The position numbers and the translations under genes were made by a program. 8,041 bases of DNA from Promethearchaeota archaeon (GTDB taxonomy: Archaea > Asgardarchaeota > Lokiarchaeia > Sigynarchaeales > SOKP01), in NCBI GenBank assembly GCA_016839425.1, contig JAEOUI010000230.1, positions 1-8,041 of the forward strand. The letters are read 5' to 3'. The number at the start of each line of letters is the position of its first letter. The first letter of the stretch is position 1. Below, in pieces: positions 1 to 5,977 of the stretch. The notes beneath the pieces were generated by a model. The model was not told the DNA's origin, searched no databases, and saw only the letters and a list, made by a program, of their open reading frames with translations.

Positions 1-336
1 AAATTTTTTTTTTTCTTTTTTTTCTTGTCCGTTGAGACTTATTAGACCTTCAGAATCTACGGTGTCGATTTTTAACTTTTTAGCTTCCATTAATATCTCG
101 TCTGAGGCAATAACGCAAATGTTAGGCATATCTTGAGAGATGATGTTGTTCGGTAGGATGAGTTCCTTTTCAATACGCTGTTTTGGATCGTTAAGGTTAA
201 TGTCCTTGAGGTTGATGATAAAATCAATCGATTCATCAAACTTTCTAACTTTATCCTTTTTTCCTTTCATTTTAAGAACGGAATTATCAATAGCAGTGCT
301 TAATGATTGTTTCAACATTTTATCTTCTAGTTTCAT
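1..336 (-). CDS. rpl1: Ribosomal protein L1 (uL1), N-terminal part, cut by window edge
   Basis: This is the large-subunit protein that builds the L1 stalk of the ribosome, binds 23S rRNA and helps deliver tRNA out of the E site. In several archaea it also represses its own mRNA. The 112 codons in the window begin with MKLEDKMLKQ and include the archaeal L1 block SIDFIINLKDINLNDPKQRI (about residues 35-54), then ELILPN and ICVIASDEILMEAKKLKID, which match the family segment of the type FxATLKEIDxxxPENRIxxEVxLP. About half of a normal 210-220 residue protein is present; the reading frame is still open in a lysine/glutamate-rich stretch at the left edge. The ATG lies 3 bases after the L11 stop and is preceded by a strong GGGGAGG ribosome binding site inside the end of the L11 gene, so the two genes form one operon with tightly linked translation. 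Confidence 0.95.
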   Translation of the reverse strand, partial: MKLEDKMLKQSLSTAIDNSVLKMKGKKDKVRKFDESIDFIINLKDINLNDPKQRIEKELILPNNIISQDMPNICVIASDEILMEAKKLKIDTVDSEGLISLNGQEKKEKKKF

Positions 337-339
337 ATA

Positions 340-837
340 TCATGCCTCCCCTTTTTTGATCACTTCATCGAATTGTCCGTTATCAATGGCTTTTTGTAGA
401 GCCTTAGGATTTTGACCCTCAACTGTAGCGCCTATGGATAAAGCAGTTCCGACTACGGTCTTCACACAAGATTTAAAGGTTTTTTCTAAGAAAATGTCCC
501 GTTTCGCCTTTGCAACATTCATAATTTGCTCAATGGATAAATCGCCAAGTATTTCTTCTCCTGGACTTTTGGAGCCCATTTCAGCTCCTAATTCCTTGAG
601 CAATAGACTGGCCGTGCTTGGAGTTTCTACGAAAATTTCGAATTGTTTGGTTTCAGGATCGCACATTATTCGGACGGGAACCGTCAAGCCCTTGAAAACT
701 TGCGTTTTCTCGTTTATGGCGTCAACGACATCTTTGATGTTAATCCCTGTTGGACCCACTGCGGGACCAATAGGAGGTCCACCGGATGCTTGTCCCCCCG
801 TTACTAATGCTTTGACTTCTATTCTCTTTTCGCTCAT
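340..837 (-). CDS. rpl11: Ribosomal protein L11 (uL11), archaeal type
   Basis: L11 binds the GTPase-associated centre of 23S rRNA and forms the base of the L10/L12 stalk where elongation factors dock. The 165-residue product has the diagnostic N-terminal proline/glycine run GGPPIGPAVGPTGINIKDVV (about residues 19-38), then VPVRIMCD, the ETPSTASLLLKELG segment (about 73-86), and a C-terminal RNA-binding domain. In that domain GDLSIEQIMNVAKAKR is followed by a GTALSIGATVEG segment. The length is normal for archaeal L11, and the sequence before the proline motif is short, as in archaea. The ATG at 835-837 has no recognisable Shine-Dalgarno and lies close downstream of a TATA-like box, which suggests a leaderless or nearly leaderless mRNA. 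The L1 gene follows directly. Upstream there is no SecE/Spt5 pair, which often precedes L11 in archaea; an unrelated metabolic operon ends there instead. Confidence 0.97.
   Translation of the reverse strand: MSEKRIEVKALVTGGQASGGPPIGPAVGPTGINIKDVVDAINEKTQVFKGLTVPVRIMCDPETKQFEIFVETPSTASLLLKELGAEMGSKSPGEEILGDLSIEQIMNVAKAKRDIFLEKTFKSCVKTVVGTALSIGATVEGQNPKALQKAIDNGQFDEVIKKGEA
345..351 (-). promoter_or_regulatory. Strong Shine-Dalgarno for L1
   Basis: On the minus strand GGGGAGG lies inside the last codons of L11 and 8 bases before the L1 ATG. It fits the archaeal 16S rRNA tail and fixes the L1 start. The first gene of the operon, L11, has no such site, so the two genes seem to start translation in different ways. 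Confidence 0.8.
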
Positions 838-867
838 TGTGATCCGTTTTATTTTTTATAGATTATG

Positions 868-875
868 TTAAATAA
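868..875 (-). promoter_or_regulatory. Putative TATA box for the L11-L1 operon
   Basis: On the minus strand TTATTTAA is centred about 35 bases before the L11 ATG. With the usual 26-27 base spacing, transcription would start about 7 bases before the ATG. A second TATA-like word (CTATAAAA, about 854-861) lies too close to the start to serve this ATG. This is inference from spacing only. Confidence 0.35.
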
Positions 876-909
876 CCATTCTTAACTAATTGGAGAAGTA
901 GTGTTCTTT

Positions 910-925
910 GTTAATTCAAATTAAC
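910..925. repeat. 16-bp inverted repeat upstream of L11
   Basis: GTTAATT and AATTAAC form perfect 7-base arms around a 2-base centre (CA). The repeat lies about 35 bases upstream of the proposed L11 TATA box. Its size and symmetry suit a dimeric regulator, but AT-rich DNA yields such palindromes by chance, so an operator role is only possible. Confidence 0.4.
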
Positions 926-932
926 TGCTTCA

Positions 933-955
933 TTTCAATATCCATTATATTGAAA
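933..955. repeat. Inverted repeat, 9-bp perfect arms
   Basis: TTTCAATAT (933-941) and ATATTGAAA (947-955) are exact reverse complements separated by 5 bases. As RNA this forms a hairpin with either strand transcribed. It could belong to the 3' end of the methyltransferase operon or be a protein-binding site upstream of L11. No long T-run follows it on the minus strand, so it does not look like a bacterial-type terminator. Confidence 0.45.
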
Positions 956-959
956 CCGT

Positions 960-999
960 CTTAGACGTCCTAAGTTTTTAAGAAATGGTATTAACTTAG
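960..999. repeat. Overlapping inverted repeats sharing one arm (CTTAG/CTAAG)
   Basis: Three related words lie in 40 bases: CTTAG (960-964), CTAAGTT (970-976) and AACTTAG (993-999). The middle word can pair with the first (5 bp, 5-base loop around ACGTC) or with the third (7 bp, 16-base loop). The two pairings exclude each other. The block sits between the methyltransferase stop and the L11 promoter. Function is unknown. Confidence 0.4.
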
Positions 1000-1006
1000 T
1001 GATAGT

Positions 1007-1030
1007 GAAAAAGATGCAAAATTAAAATAC
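1007..1030 (-). terminator. Possible T-rich terminator of the isomerase-methyltransferase operon
   Basis: Reading the minus strand after the methyltransferase stop at 1055, about 25-50 bases on, there are short T-runs (TTTTAATTTT, then TTTTT after GCATC). Such T-tracts without a strong hairpin are the usual archaeal intrinsic terminators. The runs are short and the region is AT-rich, so confidence is low. Confidence 0.3.
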
Positions 1031-1054
1031 TTTATTAAAATCAAGGATTTGCTT

Positions 1055-1888
1055 TCATTCCCTGAATTTTAAGAGAACGATCTTTGAAGTTTTTAGTTTT
1101 AAGTTTAAATTTATCATTTTTTTCGTCTGTTGGTCCCAATCTTTATTTATTTCCGTTCTCTTCCACAATGGATACCAATCTTTCACGGAAATTTTTTCCG
1201 ACCATTGCGAAAAGATTTTATTTGGATTTTTAAGATAAAAATATACTACTTTACCTTTTCCCACTTTCCTTGCCATTTGGTTGAATTTTGTTAATGCTAA
1301 CCTTGACATTGCATCAAACACTATTTCTCCTCCAGAAAATCGTTCTGACATCTTTCGAAAAAGTAATTTAAGATCTTCTTCCTTGAAATAATAAACCAGC
1401 CCTCCAGCAATAAAAAAAATGCCTAAATCATTATTCCATTCGATCTCGTCGAACCAACTAATATCGAGCACTGACTTTTGAACACATATATTTCTAACTC
1501 CCTCGGGAATCAGATTCTTGCGAAAATTAATTGCATTGGGTAGATCTAAATCGTACCATTTTATTTCGCCATTGTCTACTCTATGAAAAGTTGTATCCAA
1601 ACCCGCCCCGAGATTAACTACGGTAGTTTTTGGGTGTTGGTTAATATAATTTTTCAAGGCAATGTCAAATTCTCTTGCTCTCGCAAGGAGTCCTAAGCCT
1701 CGAAACTGATTTTTACCCGATAAATACTCTTTGATATCTTCAAATTCGAAAGCTATTTTTTTGATTATTTCAATTGCTTTTTCGTCTTTTAGGAGTTGAG
1801 GGTATATTTTTCCGTACTCCGCTCGAGCCCATAAAGGACCTAGCATTGTCTCTTGAATCGAGCCTTTTAATATTTGGTTTGAACTCAT
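1055..1888 (-). CDS. LCM-family SAM-dependent methyltransferase (carboxyl/O-methyltransferase-like)
   Basis: The 277-residue product is a class I SAM-dependent methyltransferase of the leucine carboxyl methyltransferase (LCM/TcmP-like) family. The N-terminal helix has the family pattern ETMLGPLWARAEY (13-25) followed by a KDEKAIEII segment. LARAREFDIAL (68-78) leads into the SAM-binding glycine motif VVNLGAGLDTTFHRVD (90-105). The acidic strand-2 motif is WYDLDLP (111-117), then SVLDISWFD (139-147) and AGGLVYYFKEEDL (161-173). The family's usual GLDTR is GLDTT here, which may alter how the substrate or SAM carboxylate is held. There is no signal peptide or membrane segment, so it should be cytoplasmic. 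The ATG lies 3 bases after the isomerase small-subunit stop with no Shine-Dalgarno, so translation is probably coupled by reinitiation. Family members methylate carboxylates or hydroxyls of proteins and small molecules, and the true substrate cannot be read from sequence. Its place in the operon suggests a metabolite linked to the isomerase. Confidence 0.85.
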   Translation of the reverse strand: MSSNQILKGSIQETMLGPLWARAEYGKIYPQLLKDEKAIEIIKKIAFEFEDIKEYLSGKNQFRGLGLLARAREFDIALKNYINQHPKTTVVNLGAGLDTTFHRVDNGEIKWYDLDLPNAINFRKNLIPEGVRNICVQKSVLDISWFDEIEWNNDLGIFFIAGGLVYYFKEEDLKLLFRKMSERFSGGEIVFDAMSRLALTKFNQMARKVGKGKVVYFYLKNPNKIFSQWSEKISVKDWYPLWKRTEINKDWDQQTKKMINLNLKLKTSKIVLLKFRE

Positions 1889-1891
1889 GAT

Positions 1892-2392
1892 TTAGCTTTT
1901 AAACTTTTTTTTTAATTGGTTAAGCACCCCTCCATCTTCAAGAATATCAGTTAAAAAGGGTGGCAATCTTGAAAATGTAAATTCCTTGCTAGTTGTTTTA
2001 TTGATTATCCTTCCGTTCTTAAGCGATATTTGAACCTCGTCACCATTTTTAAAATCATCATAACTCCAATCGAGCGTAATAGCGGGAATGCCATTGTTAA
2101 TCAAGTTGCGAAAATAAATCCTTGCAAATGATTTAGCAATAATGGCTTTTATTCCAAGAATTTTAAACACATTAACGGCTTCTTCTCGTGAACTCCCCGT
2201 CCCAAAGTCTTCTCCTCCAATGATTACATCTATCTCATTAGCTTGCTCCGCAAATTTAGGATCTACGAATTCGAGAGTATACTTAGCCATTTCGTTAGGA
2301 TCTCTCATTGTAAGGGTGTGACTCGGCACGATATCGTCTGTATTGATATCGTCTCCCAACACATAGATTCTGCCTTCGATTTTATCTAACAC
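1892..2392 (-). CDS. Isomerase small subunit, aconitase superfamily (LeuD/HacB type)
   Basis: This is the swivel-domain subunit of a two-subunit [4Fe-4S] hydro-lyase that moves a hydroxyl group between neighbouring carbons of a substituted malate (3-isopropylmalate, citramalate/methylmalate or homocitrate families). The 166-residue protein shows GRIYVLGDDINTDDIVP (7-23), GGEDFGTGSSREEAV (59-73) and the signature SFARIYFRNLINNGIPAI (88-105). The loop after IVP, which sets substrate choice in this family (YLRT in methanogen homoaconitase, YLVY-type in isopropylmalate isomerase), reads SHTLTM here. The arginine tied to homoaconitase is absent and so is the tyrosine, so the substrate is uncertain. 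The start is GTG at 2390-2392, inside the last codons of the large-subunit gene (11-base overlap), with a weak GGATGG site before it. It must pair with the large subunit to form the active site. Confidence 0.93.
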   Translation of the reverse strand: MLDKIEGRIYVLGDDINTDDIVPSHTLTMRDPNEMAKYTLEFVDPKFAEQANEIDVIIGGEDFGTGSSREEAVNVFKILGIKAIIAKSFARIYFRNLINNGIPAITLDWSYDDFKNGDEVQISLKNGRIINKTTSKEFTFSRLPPFLTDILEDGGVLNQLKKKFKS

Positions 2393-3650
2393 TTTCCATC
2401 CTCCTTGGATCTGTTATTTTTCCTGTTAAAGCCGATGCTGCTACGGTTGCAGGGGATGCCAGATAAACTTTTGACTTGGGGGAACCCATTCGTCCCGTAA
2501 AATTGCGATTAGTTGAACTTATGCAGGTTTCATCAGGTGCTAAGACGCCTAAATGACCTCCAATGCAAGCTCCACAGGTAGAATGGGTAACAACTGCTCC
2601 AGATTTTACGAAAATCTCAATCAATCCTTCTTTAAGAGCTTGATTGTAAATTTCTGAAGAAGCTGGCGTGATGATAAACCTTGTTCGAGGGTGTATCTTT
2701 CGTCCTTTTACGATTCTTGCGGCAATCCGAAGGTCTTCCATTCGACCGTTTGTACAACTTCCAATAAAAGCTTGATCGATCTCTATTTCACCAAGCGTCT
2801 CTATAGGTTCAATATTTCCCGGAGAAGAAGGTTTGGCCACGATGGGTGTTATTTTTGAAAGGTCGTATTCAATCAATTTTTCGTAATAAGCGTCCTTATC
2901 AGGATTCACGCACTTGTAAGGTCGGTCTGTATGAGATTGAATCCATCTTTCCAAGCTTTCATCAGGCAAGAACACTCCAAATTTAGCTCCTGCTTCAACG
3001 ACCATATTTGAAACAGTCATCTTCGAATCCATGGAAAGGGATTCTGCGCCGTGAAATTCAAGAGACTTGTAGATCGCTCCTTTCGTGGAAAGATCTCCTA
3101 TAATTTGAAGGATGAGATCTTTTGACATGATCCATTCGTTAAGCATTCCCTTCAAGCTGATTTTATACGATTCAGGTACTTTAAACCATAATTTACCGGT
3201 TGCTAACACGACTGAAACATCTGTCGCACCAATTCCCGTTGAAAGACAATTAAATGCACCATATGTAGTTGTGTGGCTGTCAGAGCCAACGATCAACTCT
3301 CCAGGTCTGGCAAATCCCATTTCGGGAAGAACTTGATGACAAATACCTAAATTTAATTGAGAACCATAATTATGAGTAAAATGATACTTTTTTGCAAATG
3401 CTCGAGCGTCTTGATGCATTTGTGCCGCAGATATCGTTGGAGCTGGCGTCCAGTGATCTAAAATGAAAAAGATTTTGTCTGGATTCCAAACTTGATCAAT
3501 ACCGAGTTTTTCGAACTCCTGGTGGATCCTTCCTCCTAATTGCTCGTGCACCATGAGCGTGTCAATTTCACTTTCTATGAAATCTCCAGAAGTTGCTTTT
3601 TTTTCCTTAGAATGGTCTAAAAGTATTTTTTCAACAACAGTTCGAGCCAT
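2382..3650 (-). CDS. Isomerase large subunit, aconitase superfamily (LeuC/HacA type)
   Basis: This 422-residue subunit carries the [4Fe-4S] cluster of a dehydratase that acts through an alkene diacid intermediate. Cluster ligands are visible at C299 (GSCTNGRMEDL) and at C359 and C362 (STCGACIGGHLG). Other family motifs are DHWTPAP (65-71), GICHQVLPEMG (102-112), GSDSHTTTYGAF (122-133), the ATGKLWFKVPES stretch (150-161), the STNRNFTGRMGSP arginine block (379-391) and LASPATVAASAL (397-408). The length is normal for the archaeal two-subunit class and well short of single-chain aconitases. Candidate roles are leucine synthesis, the citramalate route to isoleucine, the homocitrate pathway, or a 2,3-dimethylmalate-type dehydratase; sequence alone does not choose. 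No synthase or dehydrogenase partner lies in the window. It is the first gene of a three-gene operon. The start chosen is the ATG at 3648-3650, where family similarity begins within about 20-30 residues. Confidence 0.95.
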   Translation of the reverse strand: MARTVVEKILLDHSKEKKATSGDFIESEIDTLMVHEQLGGRIHQEFEKLGIDQVWNPDKIFFILDHWTPAPTISAAQMHQDARAFAKKYHFTHNYGSQLNLGICHQVLPEMGFARPGELIVGSDSHTTTYGAFNCLSTGIGATDVSVVLATGKLWFKVPESYKISLKGMLNEWIMSKDLILQIIGDLSTKGAIYKSLEFHGAESLSMDSKMTVSNMVVEAGAKFGVFLPDESLERWIQSHTDRPYKCVNPDKDAYYEKLIEYDLSKITPIVAKPSSPGNIEPIETLGEIEIDQAFIGSCTNGRMEDLRIAARIVKGRKIHPRTRFIITPASSEIYNQALKEGLIEIFVKSGAVVTHSTCGACIGGHLGVLAPDETCISSTNRNFTGRMGSPKSKVYLASPATVAASALTGKITDPRRMESVR

Positions 3651-3683
3651 GTGTTTTCCATCTTACGCATAAATTAGATCGAG

Positions 3684-3692
3684 TTATTAATA
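3684..3692 (-). promoter_or_regulatory. Putative TATA box for the isomerase operon
   Basis: TATTAATAA on the minus strand is centred about 37 bases before the large-subunit ATG, predicting a leader of about 10 bases. No good Shine-Dalgarno precedes the ATG. The divergent region 3651-3803 (153 bases) must hold this promoter and the peptidase promoter; I saw no other clear element there. Confidence 0.35.
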
Positions 3693-3768
3693 GTAATGAA
3701 AATTGTTTAAGTATTAAATCTTATTTTTCCTAAAGATAACACCTATAAGCAAGCAGAAATAATTAAAT

Positions 3769-3777
3769 TTTATATAA
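3769..3777 (+). promoter_or_regulatory. TATA box for the cysteine peptidase-like gene
   Basis: TTTATATAA follows an A-rich BRE-like stretch (ATTAAA). Its centre is about 31 bases before the ATG at 3804, so transcription would begin about 5 bases before the start codon. It is the best match to the archaeal promoter consensus in the window. Confidence 0.6.
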
Positions 3778-3803
3778 ACAAAAGGAAATAGATTCAATAA
3801 GAT

Positions 3804-4577
3804 ATGTCAAGAAAGTACAACCTACCTTTTTATGGTCAAATGTCAGTCTCATGTGGAATTTCTACATTTCTGATGTTGATAAATCCTGAAAGAAACGCTA
3901 AATTTAAAGACTTCTTAAACGAGTTTTACCTCAATATATCGCATCTAATGAAACAATCAAGAATCGAGTTTAAGTGGTCAATTGCAATTACTTATATCTT
4001 ATTAAAATCGTTAGGCAATAATATTTTAAACGATTTTTTAAGCGATAAAGTCCCCGAGATTGTCGATTATTACATGCCAATAGTTCATTACCAGATTTCT
4101 AATAAAAATTTTACTCAGGATAATAAAATTTCAAAAGTAGTTTTGAAAAAGAGCTTGAATACGATGAGAACCGATGCAGACCTCAAGATTTTGTTTTATT
4201 TATTTGGTGGAAGGTTTTTTCCGCAACAACAAGAATCTTGTGATGGTACGGGAGGATTATATTTTACTTCAAAAGATTTTCGATCTTCTAATGGAAAATT
4301 TAATGAGAAATTAACCATCTTGAAGGCGCATTTAAACAATCAAAAAGGGGATACGATCCCCTGTATTGCATTGAATATTGGATATCATTGGGTTGCTATA
4401 AATAGTATAAGCGAAAATGTTCTTGAGATAAACAATCCCTTGAGCTCTTCGGCATCTCAAATGCGAATATCCTCTACCATTCCAGAACATTATAGGTTTT
4501 ACTTATTTAATTATAACCAAAGCAACGCTTTTATTTTAAATAAAAGAGTTAGGGAATTTTTGACAAATCAAAATTAA
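3804..4577 (+). CDS. Papain-fold / C39-like cysteine peptidase candidate
   Basis: I do not recognise a named family, but the 257-residue product has the layout of a C39-like, papain-fold cysteine peptidase. The first motif is YGQMSVSCGISTFLM (10-24), where Q12 would form the oxyanion hole and C17 the nucleophile at the start of a hydrophobic helix. About 178 residues later comes NIGYHWVAINSI (191-202), with H195 as general base, followed by VLEINNP (206-212), where N210 or N211 could orient the histidine as Asn does in papain. Between the two is a helical region and a Gly-rich patch GTGGLYF (148-154). There is no signal peptide, transmembrane segment or ABC-transporter fusion, so a cytoplasmic role is likelier than bacteriocin-leader processing. 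Eukaryotic actin maturation protease has a comparable Q-x-CG and HW plan, but that link is speculative. The gene has its own promoter and meets the M28 peptidase gene tail to tail. Confidence 0.6.
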   Translation: MSRKYNLPFYGQMSVSCGISTFLMLINPERNAKFKDFLNEFYLNISHLMKQSRIEFKWSIAITYILLKSLGNNILNDFLSDKVPEIVDYYMPIVHYQISNKNFTQDNKISKVVLKKSLNTMRTDADLKILFYLFGGRFFPQQQESCDGTGGLYFTSKDFRSSNGKFNEKLTILKAHLNNQKGDTIPCIALNIGYHWVAINSISENVLEINNPLSSSASQMRISSTIPEHYRFYLFNYNQSNAFILNKRVREFLTNQN

Positions 4578-4600
4578 AATGATTCAATAGGCTAAATATG

Positions 4601-5857
4601 TTAAATAAAATCTTTGTCTAAATTTATCATTGCCCTTCTTACTATCTTACAGGTTTGGAGGAGGACTTCTGGATCAACCTTGTCTGGAGTGTCAATACGA
4701 TTATGAGTATATTTTGCGGCAGCTCTTGTAGCAATATCTATGGCATCGTATCCTCTTAAGTGAAAAGGCACGGAATCCAGATGAGCTCCCGTTGAAAGGT
4801 GAAATCCGTGTATTTCAAGTCCTTCTTTAGTTGCTGCTTGATCCAAATATGTTCCTAACAAGGGAGATATTACTTTTCGAGGAAATATTCCGTATGATTT
4901 TAGATATTGAACTTTATTCTTTTTTTTTCTGTGTTTTGCTGACGATATCATATCCAAGTTTATTTGAAAGGTTCTTCCTTTCGAAAAAAGATGTTCGCGG
5001 TTATTTACAAAAATTCTAGATCCCATTGTCCCTAATTCTTCGGCTGAAAACTGACAAAACCATAAATTTAAATGTTTTAGGGGGAATTTTTTAAAGTATG
5101 CTGCAAGTTCAAATACTATAGACATGCCCGAGGCATTGTCCAAGGCTCCTGGAGATTTATTACCTGTCGAGAGGAATAAAAGCATTACATTTGAAATGAA
5201 AAGAACAAAGGTGCATATCCAGATGCCAAGTTGGAATACGAACCAAAATCGTCCGAGATGACCAATGAATATTCCTGAAAATAGTTGTATTAAATATAGA
5301 ATTCCTAAAAGAATTCCTCCGAATAAAAAAAATCTATAGAGAACAATCCTCCAAGAGGTTTTAAAAGATTGTGATTTTGAATCGAGATGGGCAGAAACGA
5401 TTAAATGACCAGATATTTTTGAAGGATTTTCTAAAGCGGGTATTTTTGCTATTACATTCGTTGAATTATGAGATGTACCAAAATATTCACCCCAAAAACC
5501 CCTTTCTGGATACCTTAATCCCTTCACTAATAAGATGATAAAAATCGCGATTACTCCAAAAACGATTAAAATGATGATGGGACTTATGTAAGCGAGATAT
5601 AACAAGATCAAATAGGAAGTCAAGCTAATTATCATTATAAGTTGAATGAGTGTTGTTGAATAGAAATCTGAAAATACAAAATCTTCTTGTTCAAGATCTT
5701 GGTCTTCAATGCCGCTTTTTTTAAATTGTTCCAAGCAGAGTTTTACTGCTTTTTTTTCTCCTTCAGTTCCTGAAAGTCGAGGAAAACTAAATGTTTCAAC
5801 CAGATTAAATAATTTATTTTTATCGAATGTATCTTCTTCTATAATATTTTCTCTCAT
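4601..5857 (-). CDS. Membrane-embedded M28-family zinc metallopeptidase
   Basis: This is a di-zinc aminopeptidase-type enzyme. The M28 ligand set is complete in the 418-residue product: H157 and D159 in VSAHLDSK, D240 in GALDNASG, E273/E274 in FSAEELGTMGSR, D302 in NLDMISS, and H359 in TGAHLDSVPF. Two hydrophobic hairpins interrupt the domain. The first (about 70-90 and 92-112) lies between the N-terminal helical part and the strand STNVIAKI. The second (about 172-198 and 204-231) separates the HLD motif from the ALDN motif, which are normally close together. Because each insertion crosses the membrane twice, all catalytic segments stay on one side. Basic residues next to the membrane (KGLRYPER, KTSWR) suggest that side is the cytoplasm. 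Substrate is unknown; short peptides are a guess from the family. The ATG at 5855-5857 is preceded by a good TATA box. Confidence 0.9.
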   Translation of the reverse strand: MRENIIEEDTFDKNKLFNLVETFSFPRLSGTEGEKKAVKLCLEQFKKSGIEDQDLEQEDFVFSDFYSTTLIQLIMIISLTSYLILLYLAYISPIIILIVFGVIAIFIILLVKGLRYPERGFWGEYFGTSHNSTNVIAKIPALENPSKISGHLIVSAHLDSKSQSFKTSWRIVLYRFFLFGGILLGILYLIQLFSGIFIGHLGRFWFVFQLGIWICTFVLFISNVMLLFLSTGNKSPGALDNASGMSIVFELAAYFKKFPLKHLNLWFCQFSAEELGTMGSRIFVNNREHLFSKGRTFQINLDMISSAKHRKKKNKVQYLKSYGIFPRKVISPLLGTYLDQAATKEGLEIHGFHLSTGAHLDSVPFHLRGYDAIDIATRAAAKYTHNRIDTPDKVDPEVLLQTCKIVRRAMINLDKDFI

Positions 5858-5910
5858 CTATCTTGTTGAATTTTCATTAGTTTTTAACTATTACAAAAAA
5901 TACTAATTTT

Positions 5911-5920
5911 AAATATATAT
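5911..5920 (-). promoter_or_regulatory. TATA box for the M28 peptidase
   Basis: ATATATATTT on the minus strand, preceded by AACG, is centred about 58 bases before the ATG. Transcription should start near 5889, giving a leader of about 30 bases. This leader contains a 7-codon reading frame whose stop overlaps the peptidase start (ATGA). Confidence 0.5.
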
Positions 5921-5944
5921 CGTTGCCCTTTTTTATGTTGTTGT

Positions 5945-5960
5945 TTAAAGAAAAAAAACC
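5945..5960 (-). terminator. T-run terminator of thymidylate kinase
   Basis: Reading the minus strand, GGTTTTTTTTCTTT follows the kinase stop codon by about 20 bases. The run of eight T without a stable hairpin is a typical archaeal intrinsic terminator. It lies upstream of the M28 promoter, so the two genes are probably separate units. Confidence 0.5.
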
Positions 5961-5977
5961 AGTATATAGATTAAAAT

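Noticed and set aside
1..24. Long poly-T tract at the left edge read as a terminator
   Set aside because: It lies inside the open L1 frame, where on the minus strand it encodes a lysine/glutamate-rich stretch; the frame continues to the edge.
140..871. Plus-strand open frames opposite L1 and L11
   Set aside because: They are shadows of the two ribosomal protein genes, show no domain pattern and have no promoter or ribosome site.
1892..3650. Assigning the isomerase firmly to leucine (leuCD) or homocitrate (hacAB) metabolism
   Set aside because: The specificity loop matches neither known type and no pathway partner lies in the window, so no gene symbol is given.
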